A stretch of 64,000 bases of DNA, taken from contig NC_135181.1 of assembly GCF_041146795.1 (NCBI RefSeq), positions 42,381,559 to 42,445,558 of the forward strand, read 5' to 3'. Positions within the stretch are counted from its first letter, which is position 1; every line of letters starts with the position of its first letter. The DNA is from Maylandia zebra (taxonomy: Eukaryota > Chordata > Actinopteri > Cichliformes > Cichlidae). The notes under the pieces were generated by a model. That model saw nothing but the letters and a program-made list of their open reading frames with translations, made no database searches and was not told the origin of the DNA. This document shows, one piece after another, positions 11,146 to 23,600 of this stretch. A program made the translations under genes and the position numbers.

Positions 11146-11687
11146 TCAGCACAGACTCACGGTGGAACCAGAATAAACTCTGAATCCAGGATAAAGAGGT
11201 TCAGTGAATGTGGTGTTGAAGGTGTGGAGGTGGATCAGAGTGTCAGAGGAGACTCTGTAGAAGGACAGAGTTCCAGCAGGACAGTCCACATAAACTGCTG
11301 CTCTGTTAGAGACGGAGGAGGAGGAGGAGGATGTGGAGGAGGAGATGGATGTTTTTATGTTATTGTGACAGACACAATAAGGACCATCATCAGAGCAGAA
11401 TAAACTCCAGGAGTGGTCATTCTTTCCAAACACACAGTTATTATTGACTCCTTTCCTTCTGATTCTTCTGTAACTCACTGTTATACGAACCTCTCCTCTC
11501 CACTCGACCTCCCAGTAACAGCGACCAGTCAGACCATCACTACACAGCAGCTGTAGACGATAACCAAATCTGTCTGGATGTTCAGGATATGGCTGAACCT
11601 CCTTCACACGTGTCACCTTCCTGTTGTTGTCAGACAGTTGGAGGTTTTTGTGTACTGTGTTTGTGTCGATTGTGAGTTGACAGGAAT
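11146..11687 (-). CDS. NLR last exon: PRY-SPRY (B30.2) domain
   Basis: 542-bp terminal exon of about 180 codons. The acceptor CTCTCCATCAG precedes the exon start at 11687, and joining the linker exon recreates a tyrosine codon before [10 protein letters not shown], the usual start of the PRY motif. The SPRY landmarks are [25 protein letters not shown] and PLYPGF. A short serine run (SSSSS, from a GGA-repeat tract near 11310-11345) sits in a variable loop. B30.2 domains act as protein-binding modules in fish NLRs and TRIMs. An alternative acceptor at 11714/11715 would break the frame with the linker. Confidence 0.88.
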
Positions 11688-14600
11688 CTGATGGAGAGAA
11701 CAAACACAATCCAGCTGCAGTTATTGATCCATCATCTGTTCATTGATTGACACTTTGATGATGACTCCTGACATCAGAATGATGAAGATGGTTGAATGTG
11801 TGCTGCTTTGTTTTCATGAATCACATTAAAAACACACTTACACTTCCTCAGACCTGGTCTCAACCATCGGACTCCAGCAGGCTCCACCCTGAAAGGAGGA
11901 GGGGGGTCAGAGCAGCACAGTCAGCATGCACACATGGACATTACAGAGTGGCTCCACCATTCTGTAAGCATGTAAGTTGATCTTAAGAAGAACATTTCAA
12001 GTGGAGAGAATATTTTATGATCACCAGGATCCTTCCATCTGAGTCATTACTTTTAAAGAGGTGCTGCTATACGAGGGAATATTCCATATATTATTTATTA
12101 GAAACATGTATTAGAAAAGAAATGTGTGATTTCCTTGCACAGCTTTGCCGTCCACCTGGGCCTTACACAGAGTTTCTGTCTGATTTCTCAGACTTTTTAT
12201 CTCATTTAGTGCTCAGCTCAGATAAAATCATTATTGTGGGTGATTTTAACATCCATGTAGATGCTAAAAATGACAGCCTCAACATGGCATTTAATCTGTT
12301 ATTAGACTCAATTGGTTTCTCTCAAAATGTAAAAGAACCCACCCACCACTTTAATCACACTCTAGATCTTGTTTTAACATATGGCATAGAAACTGAACAT
12401 TTAACAGCGTTTCCTGAAAACCCTCTCCCGTCTGATCATTTCCTGATAACATTTACATTTACAATAACTGATTACACAGCGGTGGAGAGTAGACTTTATC
12501 AAAGTAGATGTCTTTCTGAAAGCGCTGTAACTAAGTTTAAGAATATAATCCACCCACTGTTATCATCTTCAATGCCCTGTACCAACACAGAGCAGAGCAC
12601 CTATCTGAACGCTACCCCAACAGAGGTCGATTATCTTGTTAATAATTTTACCTCGTCACTACGTACGACTCTGGATACTGTAGCTCCAGAGTGCCATTAG
12701 TGTGGTTACAGCTAGTGAGCTGAGTGTTTGCAGCTAGTGAGCTGCACTCTTTTTGACATACTTTGTACTTTATTGACTAACGCTTGAGTTTTGCTTGTTT
12801 CTTTAAACGGTAATAGCGGCTTGTCCATCTCTTTTAGTTAGTATTAATAGAAACTTTAATAAAACTCTTTAATTTAACCCTTTTGCCTCCTTGACTCCTT
12901 TTTCTGACCCGGACACTTTTTGTTACTTCCCCCTCACCGCCTAGACCCCTCAGGGGAACGTAACAAGTGGGGAACTCTGGAAAACTAAGGTCTCTAATCA
13001 GAAGTACCTGACTCCGTGGTATAATTCTCAAACACGTAGCCTAAAGCAGATAACTCATAAGCTGGAGAGGAAATGGCGTGTCACAAATTTAGAGGATCAT
13101 CATTTAACCAAATCACAGATGTAACATTATCTACAGCTACTTTTAGTACCATTGATATTCATTTAGACTCTTTTTCTCCAATTGATCTTTCTGAGTTAAC
13201 TTCAATAATTACTTCCTCCAAACCATCAACGTGTCTTTTAGACCCCATTCCTACAAAACTGCTCAAAGAAGTCCTGCCATTAATTAATTCTTCGATCTTA
13301 AATATGATCAACCTATCTCTAATAATCTGCTATGTACCACAGGCCTTCAAGCTGGCTGTAGTTAAACCTTTACTCAAAAAGCATCTCTAGACCCAGCAGT
13401 CTTAGCTAATTATAGGCCAATCTCCAACCTTCCTTTCATATCAAACATCCTTGAAAGAGTAGTTGTCAAACAGCTAACAGATCATCTGCAGAGGCTTATT
13501 TGAAGAGTTTCAGTCAGGTTTCAGAGCTCATCACAGCACAGAAACAGCTTTAGTGAAGGTTACAAATGATCTTCTTATGGCCTCTGACAGTGGACTCATC
13601 TCTGTGCTTGTCCTGCTAGACCTCAGTTCGATACTGTCGACCATAATATCCTATTAAAGCGATTAGAACATGCTGTAGGTATTACAGGTACTGTGCTGCA
13701 GTGGTTTGTATCATATCTATCTAATAGACTCCAGTTTGTGCATGTAAATGGAGAGTCCTCTTCACACACTGAGGTTAATTATGGAATTCCACGGGGTTCA
13801 GTGCTAGGACCAATTCTGTTTACATTATACATGCTTCCCTTAGGCAGCATCATTAGAAGACATAGCATACATTTACACTGCTATGCAGATGACACCCAGC
13901 TCTATCTGTCCATGAAGCCAGATAACACACACCAGTGAGTTAAACTGCAGGAATGTCTTAAAGACATAAAGACCTGGATGGCCGCTAACTTTCTGCTTGT
14001 TAATTCAGGTAAAACTGAGGTTATTGTACTCAGCCCTGAAATTCTTAGAAATATAGTCTCTAACCAGATGCGTACTCTGGATGGCATTACCTTGGCCTCC
14101 AGTAACACTGTGAGGAACCTTGGAGTCATTTTTGACCAGGACATGTCCTTCAACGCACATATTAAACAAATATGTAAGACTGCGTTCTTCCATTTGTGCA
14201 ACATCTCTAAAATTACACTGCACTAGACCCTTATGCATTTTACCCTTTGTCACACTTTCTTGTGATTATTTAAGACTACCCATTCATGTTAACTGCTTTT
14301 TATAAAAGACATTTGGCTCCACTGATCCCTCCCCTTCAACTGGTTGTCCTTCCTGAACCTGGTTCTGCCAAAGGTTTCATCCTGTCTGTATCATTGTATG
14401 GTCTGTACCTCACAATACAAATATCCATACCTGAGAGTGTCCAGTCTCCATTGTGAATCCTTCAGACCAGCCGACAGCAGCTGTGTTCCAGAAATGCCTG
14501 GATGATTGTAGCTCAGGTCTAACACTCTCAAATGGGAGGGGTTGGAGTTGAGAGCTGAGACCAGAGAGGTACAGCCTTCTTCTGTTATCATACAACCAGG

Positions 14601-17600
14601 GACACTGCAGGAAGTGAATAAATAAATACATTCTAATGTATTTTATTTTATTTTACATTAGAGTTTTCCAGGTACTCCAGGTATAAAATATATGCATATG
14701 GAAGTAAATAAAGAATGGGTCCTAAGAACTCATTCTTTTTAGGGAAACATTAAATTGATGGCGAACAGATCAAAACACTGACAGAATCCATGGATGGCAG
14801 GCTTTTGAGTGTCCTTGCAAAGAAAGGTGGCTATATTGGTCACTGATTTGTTTTTGTTTTGTTTTTGAATGTCAGAAATGTATATTTGTGAATGTGGAGA
14901 TGTTATATTGGTTTCACTGGTAAAAATAAATAATTGAAATGGGTATATATTTGTTTTTTGTTAAGTTGCCTAATAATTATGCACAGTAATAGTCACCTGC
15001 ACACACAGATATCCCCCTAAAATAGCTAAAACTAAAAACAAACTAAAAACTACTTCCAAAAACATTCAGCTATTAATGAGTTTTTTGGGTTCATTGAGAA
15101 CATGGTTGTTGTTCAATAATAAAATTATTCCTCAAAAATACAACTTGCCTAATAATTCTGCACTCCCTGTATAGACACAGACAAACAGGCACACACAGAT
15201 ACGAACATCCATTCCCACCCCCATGCACACATATGCAAATACTCAGCACTCACCCAATGTGGAGACAGACATAAGTAGACACTGTACACACAATCACATT
15301 CCCCAGACGTACTCTATACTCCCGGTCTAGGTACCTGTGTGTTCTAAGGTAGCCCTGTCCCCCAGGGCATGAATGGCTCCCCTGCACCCTGGTGACACAC
15401 CTGCACCCCAAGGCCCTGCATGTGTGGGTGATTGTGGTGGAGCGGGAAGAGGGAGGCAGCTGGGGATGGGGAGGGAAGGAAAGTAGGGGCAAGTGGCCCC
15501 TCCCTGGGGCATTCATGTCATTTGATGTTTGAGCTGATAAATAGTAGATCTGAAATTTCTAGATTATTGCTTATTCTACATCTAGCCAAGAGTAATCTAA
15601 TAATGTATGTTTTAGCCATCCTGAGATAAATTGAAGTGTTGTGTAAATAGTGATGCGTAACTAGTGTTGAAAGTTAGGCAGATCTAATCCTTTTATTCTT
15701 GGTCTTTTGTAGTGTTTTTAAGCTGTATCGCCCCCCCCCTTTTTTTTGTGCCCTTTATCACCCTCTTCCCCGCTGTTTTTCTTTCCCTCCCACTCTTTTT
15801 TCTCCATTTCCTTTCCAATAGTCATGTCTGTTCCATATGTAACAACTGAAAAATAAAATTAAATACATAAACAATAAAAACAAAGGTCAATCAAATGGAC
15901 CAACATGGCAAGGCCGGGATGGTCCACTTGGTATAGTAAACCTGTTGGGTATCTTTCTTGACCTTCAGACAATAATTCTGATGGCAAAAGAACCAAACGG
16001 GACCCAAGCTTGAAGGATAGACAGTCCGCAGGGGTGAGAGGGTTTTTTTTTTATATATATTTGAGAAGGAGAATCCATCTGTCCATTGTCCACCACTTAC
16101 CCAGGTTCGGTTCATGGGAGCAGCAGAGAAGTCCAGACTCTACCCATCTCTTCTAGCTCAGTAATAATAATAATTATTAATAATATAGTTATCTTGATTC
16201 ATCATGTTTTGTTAACCTTTTGTATCAGCAAAAAAAGTCTTATTTTATATCACTTTTTTCTTACATCATCATATACAGTGGGGCAAAAAAGTATTTAGTC
16301 AGCCACCGATTGTGCAAGTTCCCCCACTTAAAATGATGACAGAGGTCAGTAATTTGCACCAGAGGTACACTTCAACTGTGAGAGACAGAATGTGAAAAAA
16401 AAATCCATGAATCCACATGGTAGGATTTGTAAAGAATTTATTCGTAAATCAGGGTGGAAAATAAGTATTTGGTCACCTCAAACAAGGAAAATCTCTGGCT
16501 CTCACAGACCTGTAACGTCTTCTGTAAGAAGCTTTTCTGTCCCCCACTCGTTACCTGTATGAATGGCACCTGTTTGAACTCATCATCTGTATAAAAGACA
16601 CCTGTCCACAGCCTCAAACAGTCAGACTCCAAACTCCGCCATGGCCAAGACCAAAGAGCTTTCGAAGGACACCAGGAAAAGTATTGTAGACCTGCACCAG
16701 ACTGGGAAGAGTGAATCTACAATAGGCAAGCAGCTTGGTGTGAAAAAATCAACTGTGGGAGCAATCATCAGAAAATGGAAGACATACAAGACCACTGATA
16801 ATCTCCCTCGATCTGGGGCTCCACGCAAGATCTCATCCCGTGGGGTCAAAATGATCATGAGAACGGTGAGCAAAGATCCCAGAACCACACGGGGGGACCT
16901 GGTGAATGACCTGCAGAGAGCTGGGACCAAAGTAACAAAGGTCACCATCAGTAACACACTACAACGGCAGGGAATCAAATCCCGCAGTGCCAGACGTGTT
17001 CCGCTGCTGAAGCCAGTGCATGTCCAGGCCCGTCTGAAGTTTGCCAGAGAGCACATGGATGATACAGCAGAGGATTGGGAGAATGTCATATGCTCAGATG
17101 AAACCAAAGTAGAACTTTTTGGTATAAACTCAACTCGTCGTGTTTGGAGGAAGAAGAATACTGAGTTGCATCCCAAGAACACCATACCTACTGTGAAGCA
17201 TGGGGGTGGAAACATCATGCTATGGGGCTGTTTTTCTGCCAAGGGGACAGGACGACTGATCCGTGTTAAGGACAGAATGAATGGGGCCATGTATCGTGAG
17301 ATTTTGAGCCAAAACCTCCTTCCATCAGTGAGAACTTTGAAGATGAAACGAGGCTGGGTCTTCCAACATGACAATGATCCAAAACACACCGCCCGGGCAA
17401 CAAAGGAGTGGCTCCGTAAGAAGCATTTGAAAGTCCTGGAGTGGCCTAGCCAGTCTCCAGACCTCAACCCCATAGAAAATCTGTGGCGGGAGTTGAAAGT
17501 CCATGTTGCTCGGCGACAGCCCCAAAACATCACTGCTCTCGAGAAGATCTGCATGGAGGAATGGGCCAAAATACCAGCTACTGTGTGTGCAAACCTGGTA

Positions 17601-20600
17601 AAGACCTATAGTAAATGTTTGACCTCTGTTATTGCCAACAAAGGTTATGTTACAAAGTATTGAGTTGTATTTTTGTTATTGACCAAATACTTATTTTCCA
17701 CCCTGATTTACGAATAAATTCTTTACAAATCCTACCATGTGGATTCATGGATTTTTTTTTCACATTCTGTCTCTCACAGTTGAAGTGTACCTCTGGTGCA
17801 AATTACTGACCTCTGTCATCATTTTAAGTGGGGGAACTTGCACAATCGGTGGCTGACTAAATACTTTTTTGCCCCACTGTATGTCCTCAGATCTTTATTG
17901 TGAGAATTGATCATTTATATCAAATCAAAGACCATTTGTCACATTTTAAAGGTACATGTAAAAGCTGTCAGCTTATATAATTCTGAATCATCAGTCAAAA
18001 AATCCTAACCTGAGAATTTCCAACATACACTGTGGAGTCTGCAGTCCAGCAGAAAGAAGCTTCATGCCTGAATCCTGCAGGTCATTGTCGCTCAGGTCCA
18101 GCTCTCTCAGACTACAGGAGTGGGAGCTGAGAACCATGGACAGAGCTTCACAGCTTCTCTCAGAGAGGTTACACCTGTTCAGGCTAAAGAAACAATGACA
18201 TTTTTCATCAAACAAAAATAATTTTAATGTTGAATCTAGATTTCAAGATGAATATCTCAGTTTGCACCACAGTTCAGATTTTAATTAATTAATTAAAAAA
18301 AAAATAATTAACTGAGATTTTGCCCTGGGACAAATAAAACACTTTAAGTTAAATTTCCTAACAGAAAACTAAATTAGACCTCTATTAAGTCTAAAGGGAA
18401 ACCAGTGAATAGCTACTAGATTTACTTATACTAGTACAGAGTGACACCAATGACTGTAGAAAACATGGACGACGCTACAGCACCTCCTCACATTAAGCCA
18501 AAATATCGCGCTTGCCGAGGCTGCCATCTTGCATTTTTGGAGCCAGAGTCTGCGCGGTAGTGACTTCAGGTGGAGCGACTGTGTAACGCTCCCGCCCACA
18601 CACCCCCTGGGCGTGACCGCAAACACGCCCAGTTTATTTGCTGATGGGTTTACCGCGACTGACGACTCGTTCAATTGAGGTAACTACAACCATGTCACTA
18701 TTATGAAAAAGACACACAGCTTATCATCTTATAGTTCTAAAAGATCTAAAATCACTCTGTTGTTAAGTTGTTTGCTAAATTAGCCGCTAGCACACGCAAT
18801 GTGTTGGGGGCTTGTTGCTAGTGATGCTACACACCTATTACTCTAATAGTCTGTATTATTGAATGATTCAGCACCAGAGATGGGCAGTAACGCATTATAA
18901 GTAACCCGTTACAAGTAACGATTACTGTTACTTTCTCCTAAGCACGCTGCGTTACTGTGTTACTAAAACTGTTATTTTTTTGGGAGAGTGTCTCATGACA
19001 ATGACGTAAGCGAGTGCAACGTTCGTGGCAACAGCTGCGTGCAGATCACAAATGGATAATATATCGAGTGCGGGAGAGTGTATGACCGTGCAGCATTTAA
19101 AGCGTGGAGGTGCTGACCTTACTTTGAGTTTGATTCTGTAAAAAGTAAAAAAAACATTAGCGTCTGCTGCTCACTGTGTGGGAAGAAAACTTCTTTTTAC
19201 AGCAAAAAAACCCCTAAAGGTCCGAGCAAGCACCAAATACGCTGCCACAGGAATGTGAAATTCACAGAGAAACTGCCATATCCTTCCACTGACCACTGCA
19301 GCACACCTGCACCAGGGTAAACCTCCGCCTGCCCCACTCCTGCTATACAGGTGAAAATAGAGCAACAGGACCGCTGAGTCTTTGATTTTATTAATTTTCT
19401 GCTGTGTTTTACGTGCATCGATTTGAAAGAGTGAGTGTAAACACAAAAAACGATTTTATTTTATATGGTGGAATGTGCAGAAAATAGGTTTAAATGTTAA
19501 ACAAATTTTTTCTAGTCAGAGAATGTTGCATATAATTTAATGTTTGCTTGATGCATAAAGTTAAAAGATTAAAACTAATATTGTTTATTGTCATTTATGC
19601 TTAGAAATATTTACTCATATATGCTTAGAAGTATATAATCATTTGTAGATTGAAAGAATGTCTCATCCTAGGAGTTCTGTAACATATCTGTGTAGCATGA
19701 AGAGGGGGGTGCGTTCACTCCTCTACAGAGTGTTCTGGCATAGATCACACACCTCCTTGGAGAGGTCGTATCTTCTCTTGCTGATATATGGTATAGCAAA
19801 CACACGTATATCTGTTTGAGTGTAAGAGCCTTTTGTTTAGATGGACCCGCTAGACTCCTGGCACCAGCTTTGGGGAGTCTTCACAGGGTCACATCTTGAC
19901 CCCACACACACACAAACTTACACAACGCACAGGCAAGGTACTCTTGGTGTGTATGTAGACCTCTTATGTTAATGAAACTATGTATATTCATGTGAGCTCA
20001 ATAAAAGAACAATGTTATGGGGGAGTGGACGAGAGCTACTGGGGTCAAGCGAAGGAACGGCGCTTGTCGTGGTTCTCTCCCTCATACATGAGTAACACAA
20101 AGAATTTTGCCTACTTGTGTAAGCTGGGTTTCCTGGGTCCAGAGGTTTGGAGAAACTTCTTCCCTTTCTTTCATCACAGCTGTCCTGTTCCAGAAGTTCT
20201 GTTGACCCACTGAGAGAGGCATCATTTAAGAAACACCAGGAAGACTGAAGCTCATCGCATTGATCAAGCAGGACTCATGATCTTCACCAGCAGCTCCCTC
20301 ACAGGGAAATCTTCCGCACTCCTCCCAGGAGATGGATAAACCCAGCATTTCATGAACACTGTGATGGAGACCTTTGCTTTGTGTAATGTTATAAATACTC
20401 GGATACTCCCCAGAGGCTCCGGACTTTTACATAGAGATATTATACTCAGTCCTGTAGAAAGTTATATATTTAAAAATATATGATCCTCTCTAGTTACTCT
20501 GGTATAAATAACTTTGAATTACTTTATGGTAAATAACACACTATCGGCAAAAAACTGTGAAAGAATTCCAGATCACAAGGTTGTAGTTTGAATACAAGTG

Positions 20601-23600
20601 ACAACCTTTGACCTTCATCAGGTTTTATTTAATTGTGTCAGAAAAATGTGCTCTTCATGCAGCTGAGTACATCAAGTGTTTAAAACGGAAGCTGTGCAGG
20701 TTTGAGATCAGCAGCTTTGTAAAACACCAAACTGAGGTCCTGTTAATGCTGATATATAGTGACACAGTTACATGGGTGATTAATCCTTTTCTTTTTTTAT
20801 CTTTAACTTTATCAATAAAGCTGCAGCTTTCGCTACAGCACATGTGGTACTTTAACCTTTGCACTGTTTTCATCAGTTCATTTTGCAGTTAACATGTGAA
20901 CATGTTGGATGATCTGGTGCTGAGGTCTGAATCTGAGGGCAGCTCCTGTAATCACAAAGACAACAGAACCATCACAAACTGAATTATAAAGTTTATCTCT
21001 CAAATCTGAAATAAAGCTGATCCTTCTGTCCTCACACACTCAGGATCTGAAGCTCTTCTCTTACATTTTCAGTTCTACAGTTTAATCCATAAATACTGAT
21101 TAATGAGGAGTGACTGAAGTACAAGCTTTTTTTTTTAATTTGGTATTTATTGTCTTTACAGATGTGGCAAGAGACTGAAAACTGTTGTTTGCACATATTT
21201 AATAATCAGCTCTGCACAGGAGCTGAAGCAGAGTGCAGCCTGTCACTTTTACAGTATAATACTTGTAATAAAAGTACAGTAACGGTAATTAATGACTGAG
21301 CAGCCCGGGGCGTTTCTCTTGATTTTTTTTATCCAGGATAAATTCATTCACCTGCAAGGATTAGATAAACGAATTTTACAAAACAAGTTTCCCCGACATC
21401 CGAGTGCTCATGTTAGCTAGCTAGGTCTCAGGACCGAGCTAAGGACGGTAATTATGGATTAGCTTACAAACACGTTTAACTTACCAAAAAGGTGCAGTGG
21501 GGCCTCGAGTCCTTCTGTCGGGTAGTCCAGTTTACTGAAGAACACCTCAGGCTGTCAGGTTAAAACAGTCGTTCGTGTTTTTGTAACAAAAACTCTGGCC
21601 CTTCTCTCAGAGCCTACACTCTATCTGCTATTCCTGAACAGAGATACGCAAGTTTCTCCGTGACTGCAGCTGCCAGTCAAAACTGTTATGATGAAGTTAC
21701 ACGCCAATTTAACATCACCGCGATAGAATCAAACTTATGGGAAAGGAGACCCCTTGGACACAAATCAGCGTGATAAGAACTATTGATAACAAAAGAAAGA
21801 ATCTTTGGAAAAAATGTATCTGAAAAAATGTATCTGATGAGAATTAATTTACTTTTGTCTGTCCCCAATCCCATCCGCTAACATGGAGTAGGCGGAGTTT
21901 ATGACCTTTACTGCAGCCCTGCAGCCATACACCAAGGGGCAATAGAGACATTTTAGCTTCATTTTGGGGGAGCTGTCGCGTCGTCCATGTTTTCTACAGT
22001 CACAGGCATTCAGTTCTGCTGGTCACTTTCATAATTCTAATATCTATAGAGTTATCTAGGACAGGGGCAACTGAGTCCAGCCCCTCTCCAGGAGACTGGT
22101 TCCAGAGCCCAAGCCATGCGTTGAGATGAGCCCAACTATATCTAGCCGGTACCTCTCAACCCCATGCCTAACTCAGGCTCCTTCCCCACCAGAGAGGTGA
22201 TATTCCATGTTCCAATTGCCAGTTTTGGTAACTGATGATTGATCCACCAGGGCCTCTGCTCCAGCCCGCCACCCGGCACACAATGCACCCAACCCCTACG
22301 GCACCTGCGGGTGGTGGGCAGCAGGTTCCTTGCACAGCCCAAAAAAGGGACCTTTTTTGGGCTGTGCAGGGCCAGGCCCCATGGACTAAGGCCCGCCCAC
22401 CTGATGCTTGGCAGGGTGAACTGTTCTCTTGGTGTTCTACTCATAGGGGTCTTCTGAATCGCTCTTTGTTCCTCACCTACCTACAACCAATTTGCCATGG
22501 GAGACCCTACCAGGGGCAGAAGCCCCCGGACAAAATAGCCCCTGGGATCCCTGGGACACACAAACTCCTCCACCACCATAAGGTAGTGATTCGCAGAGGG
22601 GATCTACGTCCCTACCCTCACCTGTGGTCACGAGCTGTGGGTAGTGACTGAAAGAATGAGAGTGCAGATAGAAGCGGCAGAAATGAACTTCCTCTGAAGG
22701 GTGGCTGACCTTACCGTTAGAGATAGCGTGAGAGGTTCAGCCAACCGGGAGGGGCTCAGAGTAGAGCCACTGCTCCTCCACATGGAAAGGAGCCAGTTGT
22801 GGTGGTTCGTGTATCTGACAAAGATATCTCCCGATAAGTTGTTGGGCAACCCAGGACACATTGGGTAACGCCGTGGTGTTCCCCCGGACAAGCTGGAAGA
22901 GGTGGCTGGGGAGAGGGAGGAATGGTTTTTTTTGCTTAGGGTGCTGCCCCCGTGATCTATTAAAGAGATGAATTTGATGCCAAATCAGGTGGAAAACTTC
23001 TGTAGTCAGGAAATATTTAGGTTAATTTGATTGGTTATACTATAGGATTTGTAGTTATAGTAGTTGGCCAGTAGGAATGTTTGGCCCTGCTCTGCAGCAG
23101 CTTCTGACTAAAGCTTCTTACCCACTCCACGGGTGGAAGCGGCTGGTGCCCGGCAGATGCCTACACAAGTGCCTGTTCCCCGGAAGAGGGCTGCTGAGGT
23201 CGGGGCACGTGAGGGACCTGCTCAGCAGGTTCCAAAGGTCAGAGCACACAAGAGCCCTTCCCAGCCGGGATGGGGTGCGCGAGGACCCTGCCAAGCCTGA
23301 GGTTGGCGTGCTGTCTAGACCAGGCTTCCTTCCACCTGGGGCTCTGTGTGGTCTTGCGTAACGGCTGCCTGCCAAGCCGCCTGGGAGCCTCGGATCATGC
23401 CGTGACTGCTGTGCCACCTCCACTTGCCACACAGGCATCCTCTGGTCCACACGGTGGCCACCAGATCAGCTTCATCATCGCTGTGGGACAAATGGCAGAC
23501 CGAGCGGCATCCGCAATCACGCCTTGCTGGCTTAAAACGGATTGAACTGGGTCCATACTGTTGTTATTGGTGTGTGTTTGTGTAACCATGGTAACTTCTG

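Noticed and set aside
11688-11714. Alternative start of the PRY-SPRY exon at CTGCAG
   Set aside because: It would place a non-conserved stretch before PRY; the acceptor at 11688 gives the usual KYSCQL-type join and the correct phase.
16622-17569. 315-codon minus-strand frame, and its twin at 33810-34757
   Set aside because: Antisense shadows of the Tc1 transposases.
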